The notes under the pieces were generated by a model. That model ran no database searches and was not told the origin of the DNA. It was given only the letters and a program-made list of their open reading frames with translations. A DNA stretch of 64,000 bases from Haloarchaeobius sp. HME9146 (GTDB taxonomy: Archaea > Halobacteriota > Halobacteria > Halobacteriales > Natrialbaceae), in NCBI RefSeq assembly GCF_025399835.1, contig NZ_JAODVR010000001.1, forward strand, positions 3,426,122 through 3,490,121, given 5' to 3'. The position numbers and the translations under genes are program-made. Of this stretch, positions 1 through 6,998 are shown piece by piece (position 1 is the first letter of the stretch; each line of letters opens with the position of its first letter).

Positions 1-23
1 ACGACTACAGCCGCCTGGGCTGA
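1..23 (+). CDS. C-terminal tail of an upstream gene (partial)
   Basis: An open frame enters from the left edge and ends at TGA 21-23 with the residues DYSRLG. The stop lies six bases before the cofC start, so it could be the end of a co-transcribed upstream gene. Only seven codons are visible, so no function can be given and it could be a chance frame. Confidence 0.35.
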
Positions 24-29
24 GTCGTC

Positions 30-647
30 ATGCGACTTCTCGTTCCGTTCGCGCCCGACCAGCCGAAGACTCGTCTCTCGCCAGTACTCACTCCCGAGGA
101 GCGCGCCGACTTCGCGCGGGTGATGTGCGAGGACGTCCTCGCGGCTGTCCGCGCGGTCGGCCACGAACCGGAGTTGCTGTCGACGAAACCGCTCGACATC
201 GATGCACCCGTCACCGTCGACGACCGGCCGCTCACCGACGCGGTCAACGCGGTCCTCGCCGCGACCAGTGAACCGGTCGCGGTCGTGATGGCCGACCTCG
301 CGCTGGCCACGCCCGGGAGCCTCGACCGGCTTCTCACCATGGAAGGCGACGTGGTGCTCGCGCCGGGACGTGGTGGCGGCACGAACGCGTTCGTCGCCAG
401 ACACCCCGAGTTCCGGGTCGACTACCACGGCGCGTCCTACCTCGACCATCGGGAGGCCGCCACGGCGGTCGGTGCCGACGTTTCTGTCGTCGACTCGCAT
501 CGCCTCGCGACCGATGTGGACGAACCCGCGGACCTCGTCGAGGTGCTGGTCCACGACGACGGCCGCTGTCGGCACTGGCTCCGCGAGCACGGGTTTCGAA
601 TCGAGCGTGGGAACGGCCGGGTGAACGTGACCCGAGTCGACGGCTGA
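30..647 (+). CDS. cofC: 2-phospho-L-lactate guanylyltransferase CofC
   Basis: A 205-residue protein of normal CofC length. The family uses GTP to activate 2-phospho-L-lactate in the cytoplasm, giving the LPPG donor for coenzyme F420. The N-terminus MRLLVPFAPDQPKTRLSP has the short nucleotide-binding start typical of CofC, with the conserved KTRLSP. A VVMADLAL segment near residue 90 fits the metal-binding region of this nucleotidyltransferase fold. The ATG follows the preceding stop by only six bases. cofG lies about 150 bases downstream on the same strand and cofH just beyond on the other strand, which supports the assignment. The main alternative is another small guanylyltransferase, made unlikely by this context. 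Confidence 0.93.
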   Translation: MRLLVPFAPDQPKTRLSPVLTPEERADFARVMCEDVLAAVRAVGHEPELLSTKPLDIDAPVTVDDRPLTDAVNAVLAATSEPVAVVMADLALATPGSLDRLLTMEGDVVLAPGRGGGTNAFVARHPEFRVDYHGASYLDHREAATAVGADVSVVDSHRLATDVDEPADLVEVLVHDDGRCRHWLREHGFRIERGNGRVNVTRVDG

Positions 648-689
648 AACCGAGCGAACCCCTTTACGTGGGCCGCTCGTCCGGTGTAG

Positions 690-707
690 TACACGAGGCC
701 TCGTGTA
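690..707. promoter_or_regulatory. Perfect 18-bp palindrome upstream of cofG
   Basis: TACACGAGGCCTCGTGTA is a perfect inverted repeat with no spacer, in the cofC-cofG gap about 90 bases before the cofG start and about 55 bases upstream of its TATA-like box. No T-run follows, so an operator for a dimeric regulator is more likely than a terminator. The binding factor is unknown. Confidence 0.5.
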
Positions 708-759
708 GGGATAATCCACCAATCCTCCCTTTTGGCTTTCTCTCCGCGCGGTGCGGTGA

Positions 760-770
760 GATACGCTTTT
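760..770 (+). promoter_or_regulatory. Putative TATA box of cofG
   Basis: The AT-rich element GATACGCTTTT sits 26-36 bases before the cofG GTG in otherwise GC-rich DNA. This is the spacing expected for a leaderless or nearly leaderless haloarchaeal transcript. Assigned by position and composition only. Confidence 0.4.
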
Positions 771-795
771 CTCGGTCGAACACGCACGCCCAGTC

Positions 796-1938
796 GTGAT
801 ACAGGGCGCTGACGAGTACGACATCGACATCACCTTCGACGACGCCGACGTAGCCGAGTTGCTCTCGGTCACGCCCGACGACGTCGAGCCCGCCGAGGAA
901 CTCACCTTCGCCCGCAACGTCTTCCTGCCGCTGACGACCGCCTGCCGGTACACCTGCACCTACTGCACGTTCTTCGACCCGCCCGGGCAGGCGACGCTCA
1001 TGGACGACGAGGACGTGAACGCGACCCTCGACACCGGGGCCGACGCCGGCTGTACCGAGGCGCTGTTCACCTTCGGCGACGACCCGGACGACCGCTACGA
1101 GGAGGTGCACGCGCAACTGGACGCCTGGGGATACGACTCCATCCACGACTACCTGCGCGCCGTCTGCAAGCACACGCTGGAGCGAGGCGTGTTACCCCAC
1201 TCGAACCCCGGCGACCAGACCCGCGAGCAGATGGCGCTCGTCGCACCCTACAACGCCAGCATGGGCGTGATGCTGGAGACGACTGCCGACGTGTCGGCGC
1301 ACGCCGGCCCGCGGGTGAAGTCGCCGGCCCAACGCATCAACACGCTCCGGAACGCGGGCGAGCTGAAGGTCCCGTTCACCACGGGTATCCTCGTCGGCAT
1401 CGGTGAGGACTGGCAGGACCGGGCGGAGAGCTTGCTCGCCATCCGCGACCTGCACGAGCGCTACGGCCACATCCAGGAGGTCATCGTCCAGAACGTCGTC
1501 CCGAACGAGCGCTCGCGGTTCGAGCAACCCGACGTCGAGACGATGCGCCGGGTGGTCGCGATGGCCCGGTACGCCCTGCCCGAGGAAGTGTCGGTGCAGG
1601 TGCCACCGAACCTCTCGCCCACCCGCGAGCTGCTGGACTGCGGCGTCGACGACCTCGGCGGGGTCTCACCCGTGACGGACGACTACATCAACCCGGACTA
1701 CGAGTGGCCGGCACTACGCGAACTGCGCGACATCGCCGACGAGGCCGGTGTCCCATTGCGCGAGCGCCTGCCGGTGTACGAGCGCTACCTCCCGGCCGAG
1801 CTTCGGTCTCCGGACTTCGACGGCGAGCCTGCGCCCGGCGACGGCTGGCTCTCCGAGCCCATCCGCGAAGCGCTCACCGGTGACACGCCCGCGGGCCGAC
1901 GCTACCGACGCGTGTTGCGCGGTGAGACGACGGTCTGA
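796..1938 (+). CDS. cofG: FO synthase subunit 1 (CofG), radical SAM
   Basis: A 380-residue radical SAM enzyme. With CofH it builds the deazaflavin chromophore FO (7,8-didemethyl-8-hydroxy-5-deazariboflavin) of F420. The SAM-cluster motif CRYTCTYC gives cysteines near residues 50, 54 and 57 with CX3CX2C spacing. The FGDDPDDRYE stretch near residue 93 is typical of CofG. The GTG start is preferred because it begins a conserved acidic N-terminus and lies about 30 bases after a TATA-like element. cofC is just upstream and cofH is 1.4 kb away on the opposite strand, so the FO genes are clustered but not in one operon. Confidence 0.95.
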   Translation: MIQGADEYDIDITFDDADVAELLSVTPDDVEPAEELTFARNVFLPLTTACRYTCTYCTFFDPPGQATLMDDEDVNATLDTGADAGCTEALFTFGDDPDDRYEEVHAQLDAWGYDSIHDYLRAVCKHTLERGVLPHSNPGDQTREQMALVAPYNASMGVMLETTADVSAHAGPRVKSPAQRINTLRNAGELKVPFTTGILVGIGEDWQDRAESLLAIRDLHERYGHIQEVIVQNVVPNERSRFEQPDVETMRRVVAMARYALPEEVSVQVPPNLSPTRELLDCGVDDLGGVSPVTDDYINPDYEWPALRELRDIADEAGVPLRERLPVYERYLPAELRSPDFDGEPAPGDGWLSEPIREALTGDTPAGRRYRRVLRGETTV

Positions 1939-2039
1939 CGGCGACGTCGCGCGGTGAGGCGGTGGGCTGGCAGTCTATCGAGTGGTCAGCCGCACTCCTA
2001 GTCGGATTCATGTTTGATGGTCACGTATGTCGAGGTGGG

Positions 2040-2309
2040 ATGGGAGAGAGTATCACGACGAACGTCCCGAGCGAGAAAGCGATTCTGAGCGCGCTGGACG
2101 CCGTCTCGTCGATGCACGTCGCGGAACTGCGACACGCACTCGGTGGCGACCCCGGTCCAGTCGGCTACCAGTGCACACACCTCGAACGCGCCGGGTACAT
2201 CCGGTCGCGGGACGGGGAGATCTACAGCATCACGAGCACCGGCGAACAGCGCTTGCGGGTCCTGCTCCGGGCGCGGGAACCGGTGCAGGTGCACGACACC
2301 GGGCGCTGA
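2040..2309 (+). CDS. Small winged-helix DNA-binding protein
   Basis: An 89-residue protein. Residues about 10-75 read as a winged helix: a helix around AILSALDAV, a second helix HVAELRHAL, a recognition-like helix ending HLERAGYIRS, then a beta wing. Similar small haloarchaeal proteins act as transcription regulators, often PhiH1-like. The ATG at 2040 is chosen because GAGGTGG sits a few bases upstream; an in-frame start at 1962 would add 26 residues without haloarchaeal character. It stands alone downstream of cofG, and no target can be named. Confidence 0.72.
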   Translation: MGESITTNVPSEKAILSALDAVSSMHVAELRHALGGDPGPVGYQCTHLERAGYIRSRDGEIYSITSTGEQRLRVLLRAREPVQVHDTGR

Positions 2310-2352
2310 AAATCATCCCGTCGTTTCTTGCGTGCTGACGACGTAGCTGTGC

Positions 2353-2508
2353 ATGGGTATCATGCCACACGATATAACCATCTCCGACGACCTGAAGGCA
2401 CGCCTCGACACGCACCTCGAAGAGGACGAGACCCACGAGGAACTCATCGAGGAACTGCTCAACATCTACGAGAGCACACGGTTCGTGCAGGAAGGGTATT
2501 CGGAGTAA
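2353..2508 (+). CDS. Small acidic protein, DUF7557/antitoxin-like
   Basis: A 51-codon gene (or 48 codons from the ATG at 2362). The pattern ITISDDLKARLDTHLEEDE followed by a helix EELIEELLNIYES resembles the small haloarchaeal family annotated DUF7557, reminiscent of ribbon-helix-helix antitoxins. A beta strand, two helices and strong acidity are visible. No toxin-like gene adjoins it; the neighbour is a DUF2267 gene on the other strand. DNA binding is only inferred from the strand-helix-helix pattern. Confidence 0.62.
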   Translation: MGIMPHDITISDDLKARLDTHLEEDETHEELIEELLNIYESTRFVQEGYSE

Positions 2509-2524
2509 GCGCGGTCACCCGGGT

Positions 2525-2920
2525 TCAGGCGCTCGGCGGCTCCTGTTCGACGAACTCGAACAGCGTGTCGTAGTCGTCGGGGAGCTGGCCGCGAACCTGG
2601 TCGAGTTCGCCCGGTGCGACGGTCTCGGCGACCAGGGCGACTATCTGCTGGGCGTGGTATATCGCGTCCGGCCGGTCGGTGTGACTCCGCCGGGCCACGC
2701 GGTCGGCGAACTCGTCGAAGTCGAAGCGCTGGCCCGACTCCGCGGTCGTGAGGAACCGGTCGATCTCCATCGGGAGCGACGCCGCGAGGTCCTTGGCCTC
2801 GCCGGCTTGCAGTCGCTCGCCGAGCGTGCTGAGGGTCGCGCGGGTCGCCCGGAGCGCTTCCCCTTCGTCCGGGAGACTGAGACGATGCTGGACCTGACCG
2901 ACGAACTCGCTGAACTTCAT
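2525..2920 (-). CDS. DUF2267 family protein
   Basis: A 131-residue, mostly helical protein that fits the DUF2267 family. It shows the paired repeats of that family: residues about 1-65 (MKFSEFVGQVQHRL, ATLSTLGERL, LAASLPMEIDRFL) and 66-131 (FDFDEFADRVARR, QIVALVAETV, QLPDDYDTLFEF). The family is common in haloarchaea and has no established biochemical role. The ATG at 2920 follows GAGGTGA with good spacing, so an overlapping GTG six bases upstream is less likely. The gene converges on the small acidic gene at 2353-2508. Confidence 0.8.
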   Translation of the reverse strand: MKFSEFVGQVQHRLSLPDEGEALRATRATLSTLGERLQAGEAKDLAASLPMEIDRFLTTAESGQRFDFDEFADRVARRSHTDRPDAIYHAQQIVALVAETVAPGELDQVRGQLPDDYDTLFEFVEQEPPSA

Positions 2921-2983
2921 ACTCACCTCGAGATTACCGGGCTGGGCGTAAGAGACGAGCCTTGATTTCGCCCGCGAGACGCC

Positions 2984-3271
2984 TCAGCTGTCGGAGACTG
3001 GCCTGACGACCCAGTGATTCTCGTCCTGTTTCGCGAGCACCGACGGCTCGCGCATCCGCACGACGTAGCCCGTCGGGTTCTGCTGGACCTCGTGGGCGGC
3101 GCGGACGCTCCCGAGGTCGCCGAGCAACTGCGCCGACGGCGGTTTCTGGGCCGCGGCGCAGTCGTAGATGGTGAGCAGGCCGCGCCCACCCTCGCGCTCG
3201 TAGACGACGATGTGGGCGTGCTGTGGCAGTCGCCACTGGTCGGCGGCGTCGGCCGGCGCGAGCGTGTTCAT
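2984..3271 (-). CDS. Conserved-looking haloarchaeal protein, unknown function
   Basis: A 95-residue soluble protein starting MNTLAPADAADQWRLP, with short hydrophobic strands (HIVVYERE, LLTIYDC, GYVVRMRE, HWVVRPV) that suggest a small beta fold. No catalytic or metal motif stands out. It begins 31 bases after the cofH stop on the same strand, so it is probably co-transcribed with cofH. A GTG-type start nine codons upstream is possible, but the ATG at 3271 gives a more typical N-terminus. A link to F420 metabolism is suggested only by position. Confidence 0.6.
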   Translation of the reverse strand: MNTLAPADAADQWRLPQHAHIVVYEREGGRGLLTIYDCAAAQKPPSAQLLGDLGSVRAAHEVQQNPTGYVVRMREPSVLAKQDENHWVVRPVSDS

Positions 3272-3301
3272 GCCCGGTGGTACGGCGACCCGCGGCAAAA
3301 G

Positions 3302-4708
3302 TCAGTCGTCTGCGCTCGCCACGTCCCCGGCGGTCTCGGGTACCTCGCCGGGGTCGAGCAGCGGCGTCCCGTCCGCCTTCGGGCCGAGTTCGGGACCGAA
3401 CGGGCCGTCGCCCTCGATGGTGCGCCGATGCTCGTAGTCGGTCGAGCGCTCGACCGGGACGCGCCCGATGGCCCGGATCATCTCGACGTACTGGTCGAAC
3501 GTCCGGAACTCGCCGTACCGGCCGCCGGCGCGCTTGGTTATCTCCTCGGAGAGGATGGTGCCCATGAAGTCGTCGGCACCGCAGTTGAGCATCTTCATGC
3601 CGTGTTCGTCGCCGTACTTCACCCACGAGGACTGGACGTGCTCGATGTTGTCGAGGAAGAGCCGCCCGACCGCGATCATGAGTTCGTCCTCGGCCCGGCT
3701 CGCGCCCTCGGTGACCACGCCGTGTTCGAACAGCGGCGTGTTCTCGTGGACGAACGAGAGCGGGACGAACTCCGTGATGGCCCCGTCGACGCGCTCTTGC
3801 AGGTCACGGAGCTCCTTCAGGTGCATGACGCGGTGGGCCGCGTTGTCGACGTGCCCGTACATGATGGTCGCGGTGAGGCCGAGGCCGACGTTGGCAGCGG
3901 CCTCCATCGCCTCGAGCCAGTCGTCGGTGCCGATCTTGCCCGGACAGATGACCTCGCGCACCTCGTCGACGAGTATCTCGGCGGCGGTGCCCGGAACAGA
4001 GTCCAGCCCGGCATCCTTGAGTTTCTGATACACGTCCTCGTAGCTCCAGTCGGTGCCGCGCTTCGCGTGGTACGCCTCCTCCGGCGTCATCGAGTGCAGG
4101 TGCACGTCGTCGACCGACATGGCCTGCATCTGCTCGACGTAGGTCCCGGGGTCGGTCACGTAGCGCTCGGGCGGCTTGTAGTTCGTCTCCTTCCAGTCGG
4201 ACTGTCGCAGGATTTCGTGGTGCTCGTCGTCGAGTGCGAACCCCGGATGGAGACCCGAGACGGAGGTTATCTCGTAGACACCGCGTTCGACCGCGTCCGC
4301 GACGACACGCCGGGATTCCTCGGGGGTCTTCGTGAACCCGTCGTGCTCCCCGTCGTAGTCCTCCTCGAAGGTGTGCGCCGTGTTCTTGAAGTTACAGAAG
4401 AGGCAGCCCGTGTTACACGCCGTGGTGACGTTGTTGTTCAGGTTCGCGACGAAGGTGACCTCGTCACCGACCACGTCCTGGCGGCGCTCGTCGGCCGCCT
4501 GCAGCACCTTCTCCTTGCGGACCCGGTCGAACCCGTCGACGTCGGTCCCGGTCGTGATGAGTTCGATACCGTCTGCGACCGTGAGCCGCTCGCCGTCACG
4601 GGCCTTCGCGAGCGCGTTCTCGAACGACTGGTCGGTCTCGGGAACGTGTGCGAAGTCGAACCCGTCCGACGGCAGGTCGGCCGCAGCGGTGTCGAACGTA
4701 TCGGTCAT
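3302..4708 (-). CDS. cofH: FO synthase subunit 2 (CofH), radical SAM
   Basis: A 468-residue radical SAM protein. CofH joins a tyrosine-derived radical to the ribityl-diaminouracil precursor in the first half of FO formation, before CofG. The cluster motif CNTGCLFC puts cysteines at about residues 98, 102 and 105. The following FKNTAHTFEED and GLHPGF segments are characteristic of CofH. A T-rich element 25-32 bases upstream of the ATG suggests leaderless transcription. A small unknown gene follows directly downstream. cofC and cofG are nearby on the plus strand. Confidence 0.95.
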   Translation of the reverse strand: MTDTFDTAAADLPSDGFDFAHVPETDQSFENALAKARDGERLTVADGIELITTGTDVDGFDRVRKEKVLQAADERRQDVVGDEVTFVANLNNNVTTACNTGCLFCNFKNTAHTFEEDYDGEHDGFTKTPEESRRVVADAVERGVYEITSVSGLHPGFALDDEHHEILRQSDWKETNYKPPERYVTDPGTYVEQMQAMSVDDVHLHSMTPEEAYHAKRGTDWSYEDVYQKLKDAGLDSVPGTAAEILVDEVREVICPGKIGTDDWLEAMEAAANVGLGLTATIMYGHVDNAAHRVMHLKELRDLQERVDGAITEFVPLSFVHENTPLFEHGVVTEGASRAEDELMIAVGRLFLDNIEHVQSSWVKYGDEHGMKMLNCGADDFMGTILSEEITKRAGGRYGEFRTFDQYVEMIRAIGRVPVERSTDYEHRRTIEGDGPFGPELGPKADGTPLLDPGEVPETAGDVASADD

Positions 4709-4732
4709 TATCCTTAACCGTCCCGTTCAAAG

Positions 4733-4740
4733 CGTAAAAA
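4733..4740 (-). promoter_or_regulatory. TATA-like element of cofH
   Basis: On the minus strand TTTTTACG lies 25-32 bases before the cofH ATG. This is the normal distance for a haloarchaeal core promoter giving a leaderless transcript. The surrounding 80-base gap is otherwise GC-rich. Confidence 0.5.
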
Positions 4741-4791
4741 CGTCGCGGGAGCGACGGCATCTCGCCGGTATCACTATCGACTCGACGAGTC

Positions 4792-5430
4792 TCAGAGGTC
4801 CAGTCCGGTATCCTGGATCAGCGACTTGACACCGCGCCGGAGCCGCTGGGACGCAGCCGAATCACTGATTCCCATCTGGTCACCCAGTTCACCGAGTGTG
4901 GTGTCCCGGGGCACGTCCCAGTACCCTTCCTCGAACGCCAGGGCGATCATCTCGCGTTGCTCCTTCGTGAGCAGTGGGTCCCCCGTCGACGGCGCGGGGT
5001 TGAAGATTCGCCGAAGTTCGATCTGGACGCCATGCGCCAGGCAGTCCTCCCGGAACTTCGTGAGGTTCTTGCGCTCGGCGAACAGCAGTCGGAACGTCCA
5101 CTCGTCGGCGTTTCCGACCGCCCGCAACACGTCGCCCTCGTTCTTCATGAGCGGCTGGATCACCCCGTTGACGTCCGAGCTCCAGACGATCTCGAACAGG
5201 CACCGGTCGTCGGTCTCGGTGAGGGACCGAACCGATTTGGTCAGGGCGTCGTCTGCGAGTGCCCGCTGGAGCCTCGCCTCGTCCGCCCCCGACATCCAGA
5301 ACAACGGCATGATGCCCGTCTCTATCGGGACCAGCCGTTCGAGTTCGACCTCGATGTCGGGGAACGCGTCGAACAGCCGACCGAGGGCGAACTGGGTTGC
5401 AGGAATCGAGATGTCGGCGATAACTGTCAT
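4792..5430 (-). CDS. Bacterio-opsin-activator-type HTH regulator (HTH-10)
   Basis: A 212-residue transcription regulator of the haloarchaeal Bat/HTH-10 type. The N-terminal two thirds are a ligand- or partner-sensing domain. Residues about 150-212 carry the signature helix-turn-helix: LTKEQREMIALAFEEGYWDVPRD, then TLGELGDQMGIS and a recognition helix SAASQRLRRGVKSLI. The ATG at 5430 follows a GAGGG stretch and begins the conserved TVIADISIPATQF start; an earlier frame start adds 15 atypical residues. It is transcribed away from purC, and its targets are unknown. Confidence 0.87.
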   Translation of the reverse strand: MTVIADISIPATQFALGRLFDAFPDIEVELERLVPIETGIMPLFWMSGADEARLQRALADDALTKSVRSLTETDDRCLFEIVWSSDVNGVIQPLMKNEGDVLRAVGNADEWTFRLLFAERKNLTKFREDCLAHGVQIELRRIFNPAPSTGDPLLTKEQREMIALAFEEGYWDVPRDTTLGELGDQMGISDSAASQRLRRGVKSLIQDTGLDL

Positions 5431-5624
5431 GGTTCCCTCGTGTTGCGCGGAATCACCGGCCACAGGCCGTGCCACGCGCTATACGTACCGATACGTCCCC
5501 GGACGAGATATAGGTAATCGTCACGATATGTATTCGCCCCGACTACTTTGCGGGGCCACCGACCGGGGCCGCCTCACGAGCACGGAATGAAACCTTCTTG
5601 GTGGCGCACTCCGCGCTTTCGCAC

Positions 5625-5657
5625 ATGAGCACTCGCGTGCGGGGGTGTCCCCCGTGA
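5625..5657 (+). CDS. Ten-codon upstream ORF overlapping the purC start
   Basis: ATG at 5625 opens MSTRVRGCPP and stops at TGA 5655-5657, which overlaps the GTG of purC (GTGA). The arrangement could couple purC translation to this mini-ORF, whose GGGGGTG stretch also serves as a possible ribosome site. It may equally be chance, since the ORF is very short. Confidence 0.3.
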   Translation: MSTRVRGCPP

Positions 5658-6673
5658 CGTCCGTCAAGGAGTTCCGCATCGAGGAACCGGCGTCGGCCGA
5701 CGAACTCGGCCTCGGCGCGTTCGTCTTCACCGACGACTACTCCGTGTTCGACTGGGGCAAGATGCCCGACCAGATTCCCAGCAAGGGTGCGTCGCTCTGT
5801 TCGATGGGCGCGTTCAACTTCGAGCTGCTGGAGGACGAGGGCGTCCCCACCCACTATCGCGGCGTCGTCGAGGACGGCGAGGTCGTTCCCCTGCGAGAGG
5901 CCTCGCGCCCGCCGTGGGAGATGGCCATCGACCTCACGCAGGTCCCCGACCTCCCCCACGAGGGTCGGGACTACGACTACGACGCGTTCCACGCCGAGGC
6001 CGGCGAGAACTACCTCGTCCCTCTCGAGATCGTCTTCCGGAACCGCGTCCCCGTCGGCTCCAGTCTCCGGAGTCGCACCGACCCGGCCGACCACGGCCTC
6101 GACTTCGACTCGTGGCCCGACGAGGCCGTCGACCTCGACGAGCCCATCGTCGAGTTCTCCACGAAGTACGAGGAGTCCGACCGCTATCTGAGTCGGGAAG
6201 AGGCCGACGACATCGCGGGCATCGCCCACATCGACGACCTCGAAGCTGTCGCGCGCGAGGTGAACCGTATCGTCACCGAGCAGGCTGCCGCGGGCGGGCT
6301 GACCCACGAGGACGGCAAGATAGAGTGCCTCTACTTCGACGGCGAGATTCGCGTCGCCGACGTGGTCGGCACCTTCGACGAGAACCGCTTCAGCTACGAG
6401 GGCACCCAGATATCCAAGGAGGTCATCCGGCAGTACCACAAGCGAACCCAGCCCGAATGGGTCGAGGCTGTGGGTGCAGCGAAGGAGCAGGCCAAGGCCG
6501 AGAACATCGCGGACTGGCGGGAACTGTGTGAGGTCCAGCCTGACCACCTCGACGAGGACGTGCTGCAGGTCGCCAGCGACATGTACACCGCCGGGGCGAA
6601 CGCCTACACTGGGCTGGAACTGTTCGACGCGCCGCCCATCGACTCGGCCATCGGGGCCGTTCGGCGGCTCTGA
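5654..6673 (+). CDS. purC: SAICAR synthetase PurC
   Basis: A 339-residue phosphoribosylaminoimidazole-succinocarboxamide synthase, catalysing the ATP-dependent ligation of aspartate to CAIR in purine synthesis. Visible family features are FTDDYSVFDWGKMPDQIPSKG near residues 25-45, VPLEIVFRNRVPVGSS near 127-142, LDEPIVEFSTKYEESDRYLS near 160, and DGKIECLYFDGEIRVADVVG near 217. The GTG at 5654 (MTSVKEF) is chosen over the GTG three codons earlier because it gives the usual N-terminus. purS-purQ and purU lie elsewhere in the window. Confidence 0.95.
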   Translation: MTSVKEFRIEEPASADELGLGAFVFTDDYSVFDWGKMPDQIPSKGASLCSMGAFNFELLEDEGVPTHYRGVVEDGEVVPLREASRPPWEMAIDLTQVPDLPHEGRDYDYDAFHAEAGENYLVPLEIVFRNRVPVGSSLRSRTDPADHGLDFDSWPDEAVDLDEPIVEFSTKYEESDRYLSREEADDIAGIAHIDDLEAVAREVNRIVTEQAAAGGLTHEDGKIECLYFDGEIRVADVVGTFDENRFSYEGTQISKEVIRQYHKRTQPEWVEAVGAAKEQAKAENIADWRELCEVQPDHLDEDVLQVASDMYTAGANAYTGLELFDAPPIDSAIGAVRRL

Positions 6674-6706
6674 GACGGCTGGTTCTGGGTCTCTCGAGTC
6701 CGTTTT

Positions 6707-6823
6707 TCAGGCGCTGGCCAGCCCGATGATGAGCGCGAGCACGACCAAGCCGACGAACAGGACGACGAGCGCGACGAACAGCAGGCGGACGACTCGCGGG
6801 AACACGTCGAGGTCCATCGCCAT
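6707..6823 (-). CDS. Small single-span membrane protein
   Basis: A 38-codon gene downstream of and convergent with purC. After MAMDLDVFPRVVR the sequence is one strongly hydrophobic segment of about 25 residues (LLFVALVVLFVGLVVLALII), then a short tail. This is a plausible single membrane helix with a positive-inside N-terminus. An in-frame GTG at 6844 preceded by a purine-rich stretch could extend it to 45 residues. No function is recognised. Confidence 0.55.
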   Translation of the reverse strand: MAMDLDVFPRVVRLLFVALVVLFVGLVVLALIIGLASA

Positions 6824-6998
6824 GGGGAGGCTGTTCGAGTCCACCTCTCCCCTCTGTACTGATAGGTGAAAAACCACCGCATCGGCGATATCTCCCTCCC
6901 ACGCCGGGTTCGTCCACAGGCGCGACGGCTGCCGGTTGTCACTCGAACGAGACCAACCGCGTTACTTACACGCGCTGGTGTCGTACTTCCCACCTGAG

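Noticed and set aside
2934..4717. Long frames on both strands opposite cofH (a 567-codon plus-strand frame and a 230-codon minus-strand frame)
   Set aside because: They are shadows of cofH and its neighbours caused by high-GC codon bias; composition is not haloarchaeal-protein-like and no domains are visible.
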